Part shown: in pieces, positions 25,790 to 35,200 of the stretch | How the letters are laid out: every line of letters starts with the position of its first letter | Position numbering within the stretch: the stretch's first letter is position 1 | Assembly: GCA_019638615.1 (NCBI GenBank) | Contig: JAHBTL010000002.1 | Coordinates: 186,001-250,000, forward strand | Length of the DNA: 64,000 nt | Source: Chitinophagaceae bacterium | Lineage (GTDB): Bacteria; Bacteroidota; Bacteroidia; Chitinophagales; Chitinophagaceae | Reading direction: 5' to 3' | The notes under the pieces: generated by a model | What the model was told of the DNA's origin: nothing | Databases searched by the model: none | The model's input: only the letters and a program-made list of their open reading frames with translations | Made by a program: the position numbers and the translations under genes

Positions 25790-27556
25790 ATGCGCGAAAC
25801 AAGAAGAAAAAAAATATTATTACCTGCGATGATAATACTGCTGGCCGGCAGTGCATGGGCGCAATCCAATGGGCAGGGCGATTCTGAGAGAATACAAATC
25901 ACCGATGCACAGGTAAAAGCGATTGACTCAATAATCAATGCTGTTCATAGTTCCGATGTACCGGGTGCTTCGGTATTATTGGCACAGGATGAAAAAATAC
26001 TGCTGCGTAAAGGTTACGGTATGACAAACATGGAATTGCGTGTGCCCGTTGATCCCGGTCATGTATTTGCCATTGCCTCCATGTCAAAATATTTTACCGC
26101 TATTGCAATACTGATTTTGCAGGAACAGGGTAAACTGGGTATAAAGGACGATGTGCGCAAATACATTCCTGCCTATAATACACATGGCAAAACCATCAGC
26201 ATCGAAAACCTGCTGACACATACAGCGGGAATACCTGGCGACCGTGAGAGCTACGCCTTTAACCTTACGTATAAAATAGACGAAAGCAGGTATGCCGGCC
26301 TGCAATTTTCAGAAGAGCAGCCCTTGCTTTTTGAACCCGGTACTAACTTTAGTTATTCCAATTCAGGCTATAAACTGCTTGCTTTTATCATTGAAAAAAT
26401 TAGCGGAAAATCCTATAATGAGTTTGTGCAACAACAAATTCTTGACAAGCTGGGAATGAAACAAACTTATTTTGGAAGAAGCGGTGTTATTCCTCAAAAA
26501 ACCACAGGATATATTTTTAACCCTGCAAGAAAGATGCATGAAAGAATTGAAGAAGGGCCTCATACGCAATTTAGGGCCGTTGGATCTGGTTCCATGTACT
26601 CAACCATAGATGATCTTTATCGCTGGTACACAGGCCTGCAGCAAGGAAAGATCATTTCTCCCGTACTGTTAAAAAAAGCATGGACATCTTACAAACTTTA
26701 CAATGGTACAGACGTACGCTATGGTTATGGCAAGGCAATTAATCAAATCGGTGCACACCTGCTGGTCGGGCACGGTGGAAACCTGCATAATTACAGTTCT
26801 TTTGAATGGCAATTATCTGGAGATGGTATTTATTTCGTAATACTTACCAACCAGGGCGGGCCTGGTGCGATGATGCTGGCAAACGAAGTAGCTGCTTTTA
26901 TCACGGGAATGGCACAGGCTTCCGGAAAACATAAACCGGATTCCGCTCAATTGATAAAACTGACCGGTGTGTACGAAATAGATGCATTTGGGCTGATGTT
27001 GTACAAAAATTTTTCAAACAGGCCAACTGTTCAATGCCAAATTATAACAGAAAACGGAAAACTCTATGCCAAAAGAACAGGGGTGCCCAAAACAGAGCTT
27101 CTTTCTATTAACGACAGTACATGGTACCCGTGGATCGAACCATTCAGCAGATGGACATTTCGCAAAGACGGTTCCCACAAAATTGCAGGTATTTCCACAT
27201 GGGGCATTTTCATGCCCGGGCCTGATCGTTACGCAAAAAAAATAAGCGCTGATATTCCTCCTCAGCCCACAATTGTAGCTATTGATGGTATAACGCTTAT
27301 AAAATATTGCGGCATCTATCAACAGCAAGACGGTGCAAGGCAAAAATTTATGATAGAGAAAAATAAGTTGGTATTGACCGATGAAGAAAACCTTGAAAAA
27401 AAGGAACTGGTCTATACTGGCAATCATCAATTTATTGATCCCCTAGCAGAAATCGCTTATCAATTCATCGCTGATAATAATGGAAAAATAACCGAAGTAG
27501 ATTATCTTGATGCCAGACACGACCGGGTGGCAAAACGCATCAGGGATAATTATTGA
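25790..27556 (+). CDS. Serine hydrolase, class C beta-lactamase/PBP fold
   Basis: A 588-residue secreted enzyme. The signal peptide ends GSAWAQ. The beta-lactamase domain (about 40-370) shows the nucleophile motif SMSK (in IASMSKYFTAIAI, near residue 100), the YxN-type motif YSNSGYKLL near 186, and the third motif as GHGGNLHNYSS near 325. The C-terminal about 200 residues carry two DUF3471-like beta repeats starting GVYEIDAFGL and GIYQQQDGAR. Family members are peptidases, esterases or D-amino acid amidases; the substrate is unknown. Its signal-peptide end, AQSNGQ, matches that of the DUF1579 gene at 24298. Confidence 0.85.
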   Translation: MRETRRKKILLPAMIILLAGSAWAQSNGQGDSERIQITDAQVKAIDSIINAVHSSDVPGASVLLAQDEKILLRKGYGMTNMELRVPVDPGHVFAIASMSKYFTAIAILILQEQGKLGIKDDVRKYIPAYNTHGKTISIENLLTHTAGIPGDRESYAFNLTYKIDESRYAGLQFSEEQPLLFEPGTNFSYSNSGYKLLAFIIEKISGKSYNEFVQQQILDKLGMKQTYFGRSGVIPQKTTGYIFNPARKMHERIEEGPHTQFRAVGSGSMYSTIDDLYRWYTGLQQGKIISPVLLKKAWTSYKLYNGTDVRYGYGKAINQIGAHLLVGHGGNLHNYSSFEWQLSGDGIYFVILTNQGGPGAMMLANEVAAFITGMAQASGKHKPDSAQLIKLTGVYEIDAFGLMLYKNFSNRPTVQCQIITENGKLYAKRTGVPKTELLSINDSTWYPWIEPFSRWTFRKDGSHKIAGISTWGIFMPGPDRYAKKISADIPPQPTIVAIDGITLIKYCGIYQQQDGARQKFMIEKNKLVLTDEENLEKKELVYTGNHQFIDPLAEIAYQFIADNNGKITEVDYLDARHDRVAKRIRDNY

Positions 27557-27782
27557 CAACTTCACGATTTACCGCCAGGCATCTGTCACTGTAGCTACTG
27601 TCGGGAGGAGCAATGCATCATAAAAATTTGAATAAAATTATTGTTATGAAACATGTCTTATCATGTTACTTTTTTTGTAGCAAGGAAATGTCTCTCACTG
27701 ATGGATATCCTGTATGAAGCGAGGATGCTTCACACAGCAAAAACCAATCCTCGTCCATATAAAAACCAACCCTAAAAGCCTA

Positions 27783-29291
27783 TCACTTCCAGGCACTATT
27801 AAGATGATTAAACACCAGGTCCTTTATGGCCAGCTTTTCCGTTGATTTAATATTGAGATCTGTATAGTTTGATTCGGGGAAGAAAATCGCGGTCATTACC
27901 GATAAGCCGCCGTCAGCAAACAGCTCTACAGAAGCATCATCAATTACCAGTATTATATCAGCATTCCTGTTGGCCGACAAGCGGGGCGCTGTAAGCTTAT
28001 TCGTAAAATCCTTATGAAAACCTGTTTTACCTGAAAAAGACCTGTCTATAAAATAATTATTGGTTGTTTTATCGTATCCTGCAATTATTTTCTCGCCGCT
28101 GCTGTTCGATAATTCGATATTGAACGATTTCAGTTCATCCATATCAAACGTTAGTAATACCGGGCCTTTTAATTTTCCTGCTTTGGAAGTAATATCAAAG
28201 CTTTTCGCGGCTTTATTTTTAAGCGTATAAGCGGTAGTGGCAAGTTGTTGCAGCGCATTAACCGGCTTTGATGTAACAAGATATTTGCCACCTTCTTTTA
28301 CTATTCCCAGGTCTCTTGCAACAGTGTTAGCGCTTCTCCATTTTTCTGTAGGCACAACATTAGCGTACAGCCAGTTGCTCATCCAACCCAGGAAAATTTT
28401 CCTGTCGCCGGTATTTGACCAGGTAATTCCTGCATAATCATCAGGTCCATAATCTATCCATTTGGTATCTGTTTCATTGGGTGTAAAAACATGCCCGTCA
28501 AATTTGCCGGTAAAATATTGTGCGGCAGAGCCACCATTGGGACCGCCGGGGTTGATATTCACGATCAGTACCCATACTTCTTCGCCATTGAGTGATAAAG
28601 GAAAAAGGTCAGGGCATTCCCATACACCGCCATGCGCACCCAGGTCTTTTCCAAACTCACTTTCTTTTGTCCAGTTTTTTAAATCGGGTGATGAATAAAA
28701 ACCAATATGATCAGTAACAGCCAATGTCATGATCCATTTTTGAGCAGGCTCATACCACATTACTTTAGGATCGCGAAAATCACGTATACCGGGGTTGGGT
28801 AATACCGGGTTGCCTTTATATTTTGTCCATGTTTTACCTTCATCCAAACTGTAAGCAATACTTTGTGTTTGCATCTTATCAAAACCATCTTTTTCCATAG
28901 TATGACTATGATTGGTATAAATAGCTACCATTGCATTGGCGCCAAAGCCCGCAGTATTATTCTTATCAATCACCGCACTGCCGGAAAAAATAGTCCCCAA
29001 TGCATCAGGATATAAAGCAATCGGCAATTCTTCCCAATGTACAAGGTCGATGCTAACTGCATGCCCCCAGTGCATGGGCCCCCAAACAGGCTTATCGGGA
29101 TTGTGCTGGTAGAACAAATGATATTTACCATTAAGGTATACCATACCATTGGGGTCATTCATCCATCCTTTTTTAGGAGAGAAATGGATCTGCGGGCGAT
29201 GCTTATCGGTATATTCGCCTGTCTGGCTCCACAACGTTTGAAAAGAAATAACAAAGGCGGCTAACAATAACCATTTAGCTTTTGCGATCAT
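27783..29291 (-). CDS. GH32 fructan hydrolase (levanase/inulinase/invertase type)
   Basis: A 502-residue secreted glycosidase that releases fructose from fructans or sucrose. The signal peptide ends FQTLWSQ. The GH32 triad is present: nucleophile Asp in KGWMNDPNGMVY (about residue 44), the RDP motif in FRDPKVMW (about 171), and the acid/base Glu in WECPDLFPL (about 225). The C-terminal beta-sandwich ends near LVFNHLNSAWK. It is the last gene of the five-gene fructan operon, 99 bp after SusD. Whether it prefers levan, inulin or sucrose, or acts endo or exo, cannot be told from sequence. Confidence 0.95.
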   Translation of the reverse strand: MIAKAKWLLLAAFVISFQTLWSQTGEYTDKHRPQIHFSPKKGWMNDPNGMVYLNGKYHLFYQHNPDKPVWGPMHWGHAVSIDLVHWEELPIALYPDALGTIFSGSAVIDKNNTAGFGANAMVAIYTNHSHTMEKDGFDKMQTQSIAYSLDEGKTWTKYKGNPVLPNPGIRDFRDPKVMWYEPAQKWIMTLAVTDHIGFYSSPDLKNWTKESEFGKDLGAHGGVWECPDLFPLSLNGEEVWVLIVNINPGGPNGGSAAQYFTGKFDGHVFTPNETDTKWIDYGPDDYAGITWSNTGDRKIFLGWMSNWLYANVVPTEKWRSANTVARDLGIVKEGGKYLVTSKPVNALQQLATTAYTLKNKAAKSFDITSKAGKLKGPVLLTFDMDELKSFNIELSNSSGEKIIAGYDKTTNNYFIDRSFSGKTGFHKDFTNKLTAPRLSANRNADIILVIDDASVELFADGGLSVMTAIFFPESNYTDLNIKSTEKLAIKDLVFNHLNSAWK

Positions 29292-29390
29292 GATTTTTTA
29301 TTTAAAATATGTTTAAAAACTTATTTTGCGGATGATCATACAGGCAGCATTAGCAGCATACCTGTATGATTTGTTAAATATAAATGCTTC

Positions 29391-31097
29391 TTAATTATAC
29401 CCCGGGTTTTGTTTATACAACCCTTTTGTGAAAGTAATTTCCGATTGCGGGATCGGTAAATACTCATCCCTGCCCGCGGTAAAATGAGCAGTATTTAAAA
29501 ATGGCCTGCGTACTTTTTCAATATCAAGATAAGCATTCAATGTTTGTTCGGCTATCCCCCACCGTACCAGGTCAAAAAACCGTTCTCCTTCTGTTGCAAA
29601 TTCCAGGCGGCGTTCCCATTGCAGCGCTTTGCGTGCGTAAGCCTGTGTCCACCCGGCAGATGAATACTCCTCGATTTTATAGTTGGAAGGAAATGTTCCA
29701 TCCAGCTTTTTTAAACGACCGGTACTTGTTGCAGCCCTGGCTCTTACCTCGTTAATAAGCGGTAATGCTTTTTCCTGTTGTCCTAATTCAATATATGCTT
29801 CTGCCTGAATTAAAAGAATATCGTCATACCGTAATACGTCATAATTTTTTGCACTTCCCATAAATGGTCCCAGCTTAAAGTAGGATGAGCTTGTTGCCAG
29901 TTGCTGGTTACGCATTGTATGAAAATTTCCATACACACCCGGGTCTCTTACCCAGCTATTGCTGAATGGCTTTGTATTATCGTATTTATAAGGATGCCCG
30001 TCTATACCAACCGTATGATCTAACCTTGGGTCAACAGTAGCTGTAGCAATATTTGCTATGCTGTTATTAAATGTCTCGAAATTCGGCAGGCCATTGGCAT
30101 CAGTAGTATGCGCGTTCACCAGGTTCTGGCTTGCAGCGTTAAATCCGCAGCAGCCATATTGCGGTGCGCCATGCGGGTAGTTCAGGCCGTCTTCAAAATT
30201 CATCCTGCCTGAGGTAGTGCCATCGTTAATGGTAAACTGTATAGCGAAAACTGATTCAGCGCTGTTTTCTGTTTCCGGCAAAAAATTATCTGCTATATCA
30301 GCGTTCAAATGATATTTACCTGAAGCAATAACTGCCTGTGTTAATGTTACTACTTCCTGCAGCCTCGACTGGTTGATATTGGTTACATGATGCGTTGCAT
30401 CCTGCTCGTAAGCCTGGTATAACCTTACTTTGGCAAGATATGCCTGGGCTGCATATTTATTTGCCCTCCCGATTTCAGATTGTGTTTCAGGTAAATTATC
30501 CACCGCAAATTGAAAATCATCCGCTATTTTATTCCACGACTCATCATTGCTTAAATCATTCGATACTTCCAGGATGTCATCTGCAGTTGCGTTTTCATCA
30601 AAAATGGGAATGTTTTTATACAACTGCTTCATAGTGAAATAACTATGCGCCCGCAAAAAGCGCAGTTCCCCCTGGCGGATTTTTTTCTGGGGATAAGCGC
30701 TTTCATCAAGATCATTCACAGCACGCAAAGCTACATTGGCTCTTGATATGGATTTAAAAAGATTTTTCCATGTGCGGGATACAAAGGCATCCATTGTGGG
30801 CGTAACAAGATTGTAGTGCTCCATGGCGTCAATTTCACCCACATCACCTGTTCCTCCCCCGCCTTTATACGTATCGTCGGAACGTACGGCGCCATACGCC
30901 CATTTACTATAAATATGGCCTATCATATCACCGTTGCCAATAGCGGCATATGCCGCTGTAACCAGGCCTTCTACAGCAGCGGGTGAAGTAAGGTCGCTGG
31001 ATGATACCGCGCCCTTAGGGGTATAATCAAGTGCTTTTTTGCAGGCAGCGCTCAGCAGCAGCGCCGATACAAAAGCTATGCTTAAAATATTTTTCAT
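29391..31097 (-). CDS. SusD/RagB outer-membrane glycan-binding lipoprotein
   Basis: A 568-residue surface lipoprotein. Lipobox LLLSAACKK near the N-terminus, followed by the SusD-like helical core (TPR-like) with signatures NVALRAVNDLDE, RFLRAHSYFTMKQLY (about 145-160), YDVLRYDDILLIQAEAYIE and the C-terminal WERRLEFATEGERFFDLVRW and FLPIPQSEI-type ending. It forms a lid on the SusC transporter and captures the polysaccharide. It lies 23 bp after susC and precedes GH32, so the expected substrate is fructan. Confidence 0.96.
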   Translation of the reverse strand: MKNILSIAFVSALLLSAACKKALDYTPKGAVSSSDLTSPAAVEGLVTAAYAAIGNGDMIGHIYSKWAYGAVRSDDTYKGGGGTGDVGEIDAMEHYNLVTPTMDAFVSRTWKNLFKSISRANVALRAVNDLDESAYPQKKIRQGELRFLRAHSYFTMKQLYKNIPIFDENATADDILEVSNDLSNDESWNKIADDFQFAVDNLPETQSEIGRANKYAAQAYLAKVRLYQAYEQDATHHVTNINQSRLQEVVTLTQAVIASGKYHLNADIADNFLPETENSAESVFAIQFTINDGTTSGRMNFEDGLNYPHGAPQYGCCGFNAASQNLVNAHTTDANGLPNFETFNNSIANIATATVDPRLDHTVGIDGHPYKYDNTKPFSNSWVRDPGVYGNFHTMRNQQLATSSSYFKLGPFMGSAKNYDVLRYDDILLIQAEAYIELGQQEKALPLINEVRARAATSTGRLKKLDGTFPSNYKIEEYSSAGWTQAYARKALQWERRLEFATEGERFFDLVRWGIAEQTLNAYLDIEKVRRPFLNTAHFTAGRDEYLPIPQSEITFTKGLYKQNPGYN

Positions 31098-31120
31098 CTT
31101 AATATATTTAGTTGTTTACT

Positions 31121-34100
31121 TTAAAATGAGGCGTTAATTCCGAATGTGAATGTTTTTGGAATTGGCACAGGATCCAGGTCTATCCTTTCAGGATCAGGCC
31201 CCTGGTATTGTTTGCTTTTGAGCCAGAACAGGTTCTCTCCCATTGCAAAAAACCTTAACCGTGAGAAGAAGCCACCGGTTGTTAAATTATAAGCAAGTTG
31301 AATATTGCGCATCTTAAAGTAAGAAGTATTTACTATAAAATAGTCCGATGTGCGTCCTTCATTGTTATTGTCTTTTAATGTGAGCGCAGGAATATTGGTG
31401 TTTGTATTTTGTGCAGTCCATGCATCAAACACGCCTGGTCCCACGTTTTCCCTGCTTTTCATGAGGTTGTTAAAATTTGTATACACATCATATCCCTTAC
31501 GGCCGGCCAAGCCAGAACCAAATATCGAGAGGTCAAATTTTTTATAGCTCAGATCAATTCTTGCACCATATTCAAGTTTGGGCAACGTAGTACCAATCCA
31601 GGTTCTGTCAAGATCGCTGATCACGCCATCTTTGTTATCGTCTACATAACGTATCCTTCCGGGGCCCGCACCAATTTGCTCAGGTGCTGCATCAACTTCT
31701 GCCTGCGATTGAAATAACCCGTTGGTTTTATACCCGAATATATCAAACTGGGAATGACCGATAATAGTGTTGCGCAAATTACCTGCATAGGCCGGTCTTA
31801 CATCTTCCGGCAACTCTGTTATCTTATCCCTGAAGTGCGCAAAGTTGAGCTGTACATTGTAAGAAAAATTTCCTGTACGTTCGCCCCTGTAGCCAATTAC
31901 AAATTCCCAGCCGCGATTGCTTTTTGAGGCGCCGTTCACCGCTTTCTGTTGCCCTTCTCCAAGCGCTGATGCAACCGGAGGGATAATAAGAATACCACTT
32001 GTTTTTCTTGAGAAATAGTCGAATGAGCCAAATATCCTATTATTAAGTATCGTAAAGTCTATACCTGCATTTACTTCATCGGTTGTTTCCCATTTCAGCC
32101 CGGCATTGGCAGCCTGTGTTTGCACAAACCCTGAAGGAAGCGTTCCTGTATTGGCACCGGATAATGAATAGGCCGTACCAATATTCATGTATTGCTCCCA
32201 AAAGCCCGGGGTAAGCTGGTTTTGTGATGTACCATATCTTGCGTAATACAAAGCATATCTTGCCAGGTCGCCAATTTGCTGGTTACCCACACGCCCGGCT
32301 CCTAATCTTAGTTTCAGCTCAGAAAAAATCTTATTGTCTGCCATAAAGTTTTCCCTGTCTATACGCCAGCCGATAGATGCTGCAGGAAAAATACCATACT
32401 GGTTATCGGCGCCAAACCGGGATGAACCATCACGGCGAACCGTAACCGCTAATAAATATTTGTCTGTATAGCTATAATCTATGCGACCGAATTGGGAAAA
32501 CAACCTGTTACCGGTAAAATCTCCGGAAAGCGTGGTATTGCCTGTGCCGGCACTCATTGTAAAATAATCTTCTGTCTGGATAGCGAACCCCTCTTTTTTG
32601 GAGAAACGGGTTTCAAGATCAGTTCTGATATATTCAGTACCTAACAAAAACTTGAACTTATGATCCTGCAGGTTGAGATTATAACGCAGGGTATTTGACC
32701 AGGTCATACTTAAATAATGGTTCTCATCATAAGACAGGCTGTTGGTAGTGCGGCTTAAAGCGCCTTCAGTAAATGTTGGCGCAATTACTTTATTTTTATA
32801 TCGTGCGTTATCTATTCCCAATGTGGTTTTAAAGAAAAGATTTTTTACCGGTTGAATTTCGGCAAATACGCTCCCGAAAGAACTTAACCTGTTGGCATTG
32901 TTCCACCGGGCGATATACTGCATATGCAGGGGGTTGTTTCGGTCTGAATAACCTGCACCTAACGGGCCTGCATATGTTACACCGTCTTTCTGAAATACCG
33001 GGATAGTAGGCGTTAAGGTTACCGCGAGAGAAGTTGTAGAGGCGCCGCCAATATCCCTTGCTGTCAGGGTTTCATCGGAGTTGGCTATATTCACATTCAA
33101 ACCAAAAGTTAATTTGCCATTAAAAGCCCGTGTAATGGCATTAATGCCTGCATTTATACGTTGATAGCTTGTATACCTCAGCATGCCGGTGTTCTTTACG
33201 TGTCCCAGTGTAATTTCAAGCGAAGAGCTTTTATTGCCTACAGATGCTATCAGTGAATTATTGGTAACTATACCCGTTTTATACATTACTGACTGCCAGT
33301 CGGTATTACCTACAGGCGTATTGGGATCGCCGCCTACAAATGGTTTGGGCGTTACACCTGTAAGCACGGGATTATCAAAATCATTGTTCCAGTTAAAATC
33401 ATATATTTCTCCATAAGCGTCTGTGGGGTTTTGGCGATCGTTTACAGAAGCCTGCCACAATGCCCTGCCCCTGTCAACCGTATTAAGCATTTTAAACCGC
33501 ATAGACTTTTCAGACTGCGCGGATATGCCTGTATTGAACTGGAAATTCACTTTTCCATCTGTATTACCACCATTTTTTGTTGTAACAATGATTACACCAT
33601 TTGATGCACGGGAGCCGTAAATAGACTCTGCTGACGCGTCTTTCAGTATCTGCACAGAGGCAATGCTTGCAGGATTGATATTCTGAAATACTTCCGGTCT
33701 TGTAGTAGGCACGCCATCTATAATATAGAGGGGATCATTATTGCCAAGTGTATTGGCGCCGCGTATCAATATCCTGCTGTTCGCTCCGTTGGGAGAACCG
33801 TCTTTTTCGATATACAAACCTGCAACGCGCCCCTGTAAGGCCTGCATGGTATTGCCGGAGCTGTTGTTTTTTACAGGATTAAGATCTACTACCGCTACGG
33901 CGCCCGTTAAGTCCTGCTTACGTTGTGTTGAATAGCCCACAACTACGATCTGCTCCCCTTCCTTTACACCGGATTCCATCTGGATGTTCAGATCAGTTGC
34001 ATCCGTAACTTTTACAGTAACAGTTTTCATGCTCACAAAAGAGAATGTAAGCATTTCCCCCGTTGCGGCACTGATAGAAAATCTGCCGAGAGAATCTGTA

Positions 34101-34246
34101 GACGTGGCATTTTTTTGCCCGGTAACGGAAACGCCTTCAAGTGGTTCACCATTTGATTTATCGGTCACCACTCCTTTCACCACTTTTTGCTGCGCAAAGC
34201 AAAAAGCGGTTATAAAAAGGCAGACAACAGTCATGATTTTTTTCAT
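31121..34246 (-). CDS. SusC/RagA TonB-dependent transporter
   Basis: A 1041-residue outer-membrane transporter. Signal peptide (ending FCFAQQ), an N-terminal carboxypeptidase-D-like domain (VKGVVTDKSNGEPLEGVSV, about 23-100), a plug domain with the SusC-specific QILKDASAESIYGSRASNG stretch, then a 22-strand barrel ending in an aromatic (GINASF). It imports fructo-oligosaccharides into the periplasm with TonB energy. Part of the MFS-fructokinase-SusC-SusD-GH32 operon, 43 bp after the fructokinase. Confidence 0.97.
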   Translation of the reverse strand: MKKIMTVVCLFITAFCFAQQKVVKGVVTDKSNGEPLEGVSVTGQKNATSTDSLGRFSISAATGEMLTFSFVSMKTVTVKVTDATDLNIQMESGVKEGEQIVVVGYSTQRKQDLTGAVAVVDLNPVKNNSSGNTMQALQGRVAGLYIEKDGSPNGANSRILIRGANTLGNNDPLYIIDGVPTTRPEVFQNINPASIASVQILKDASAESIYGSRASNGVIIVTTKNGGNTDGKVNFQFNTGISAQSEKSMRFKMLNTVDRGRALWQASVNDRQNPTDAYGEIYDFNWNNDFDNPVLTGVTPKPFVGGDPNTPVGNTDWQSVMYKTGIVTNNSLIASVGNKSSSLEITLGHVKNTGMLRYTSYQRINAGINAITRAFNGKLTFGLNVNIANSDETLTARDIGGASTTSLAVTLTPTIPVFQKDGVTYAGPLGAGYSDRNNPLHMQYIARWNNANRLSSFGSVFAEIQPVKNLFFKTTLGIDNARYKNKVIAPTFTEGALSRTTNSLSYDENHYLSMTWSNTLRYNLNLQDHKFKFLLGTEYIRTDLETRFSKKEGFAIQTEDYFTMSAGTGNTTLSGDFTGNRLFSQFGRIDYSYTDKYLLAVTVRRDGSSRFGADNQYGIFPAASIGWRIDRENFMADNKIFSELKLRLGAGRVGNQQIGDLARYALYYARYGTSQNQLTPGFWEQYMNIGTAYSLSGANTGTLPSGFVQTQAANAGLKWETTDEVNAGIDFTILNNRIFGSFDYFSRKTSGILIIPPVASALGEGQQKAVNGASKSNRGWEFVIGYRGERTGNFSYNVQLNFAHFRDKITELPEDVRPAYAGNLRNTIIGHSQFDIFGYKTNGLFQSQAEVDAAPEQIGAGPGRIRYVDDNKDGVISDLDRTWIGTTLPKLEYGARIDLSYKKFDLSIFGSGLAGRKGYDVYTNFNNLMKSRENVGPGVFDAWTAQNTNTNIPALTLKDNNNEGRTSDYFIVNTSYFKMRNIQLAYNLTTGGFFSRLRFFAMGENLFWLKSKQYQGPDPERIDLDPVPIPKTFTFGINASF

Positions 34247-34289
34247 ACTTCTATCGTTTTAGTTTTGATTGATAACATATTTGTTTATA

Positions 34290-35189
34290 TTAACTGGTCA
34301 TGGAAGACTGTGATTGAATAAACCTTTGAATATCATCGCTGGTATAGGAAGGGCATCCTCCTGTTTGCGTAGCAACAAAAGCACCCAGCGCAGATGCAAA
34401 CTGCAGTGCTTCCGCAGGTGATTTATGATTGATAATACCCGACAGATAGCCGGCTACAAAGCTGTCGCCGCTCCCTATAGTATCGGCAACGCGTACACGA
34501 TAACCATCATGATAATAGAAATCATCGTTGCTATTGATAACGGCTCCTTTGGCTCCTCGGGTAACAATAATATCAGGAACCTGGAAGCGGTTTTGCAGGA
34601 AGCGGATCTTATCTTCAATGGTTTTGAACTGCACGTACCATTCCGTAATAAGGTCCAGCTCTTCTTCATTCATTTTAAGTATATCTGCTTTGCTGAACTG
34701 GTATTCCAACCTGCTTTGATCTGTAAAAGGCTGCCGCAGGTTTACATCAAATACTCTTGTTACAGGGTTGTCAAGCAGGTTGAATAAAGTATTACATGAA
34801 ATTTTACTCCGGGTGATGAGGCTGCCGAAAATAAAATATCCAGCATTTTTTACCAGCGCTTCATGCTGGGGTTCCGGTTCAATATAATCCCACGCAACGC
34901 CCTGCTTTATGTCGTATTTCATATCACCTGCGGCATCAGGCATGGCCATTACAATACCGGTAGGATGTGTTGCATCAACCTGTATGTACTCCGTGTGCAG
35001 TTTCTTTTCTTTGAGAATGGCGGTTAATGCCTTGCCACGATCATCATTCCCAACCCTGGATATAAGCGCGGTTGATTGCCCGAGCACAGTAAGATGATAC
35101 GCTACATTCATTGGCGCACCACCGGCTTTTATTTCATGCGGCAATACATCAAATAACACTTCCCCAAAGCAAACGCAGGTAAAATTCAT
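34290..35189 (-). CDS. Fructokinase (PfkB family)
   Basis: A 299-residue carbohydrate kinase of the PfkB/ribokinase family that should phosphorylate fructose in the cytosol. Seen: the N-terminal GGAPMNVAYHLTVLG sugar-binding region (about 23-37) and the C-terminal DTIGSGDSFVAGYLSG motif with catalytic Asp (about 243). Coupling to an MFS sugar carrier 11 bp upstream and to a GH32 enzyme points to fructose, while other PfkB sugars remain possible. Nothing is missing. Confidence 0.92.
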   Translation of the reverse strand: MNFTCVCFGEVLFDVLPHEIKAGGAPMNVAYHLTVLGQSTALISRVGNDDRGKALTAILKEKKLHTEYIQVDATHPTGIVMAMPDAAGDMKYDIKQGVAWDYIEPEPQHEALVKNAGYFIFGSLITRSKISCNTLFNLLDNPVTRVFDVNLRQPFTDQSRLEYQFSKADILKMNEEELDLITEWYVQFKTIEDKIRFLQNRFQVPDIIVTRGAKGAVINSNDDFYYHDGYRVRVADTIGSGDSFVAGYLSGIINHKSPAEALQFASALGAFVATQTGGCPSYTSDDIQRFIQSQSSMTS

Positions 35190-35200
35190 ATAGCAGTCTT

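Noticed and set aside
27557-27782. Possible small gene between the serine hydrolase and GH32
   Set aside because: The best frame is only 24 codons; the stretch holds just a weak 6-bp hairpin (27715-27732) between convergent genes.
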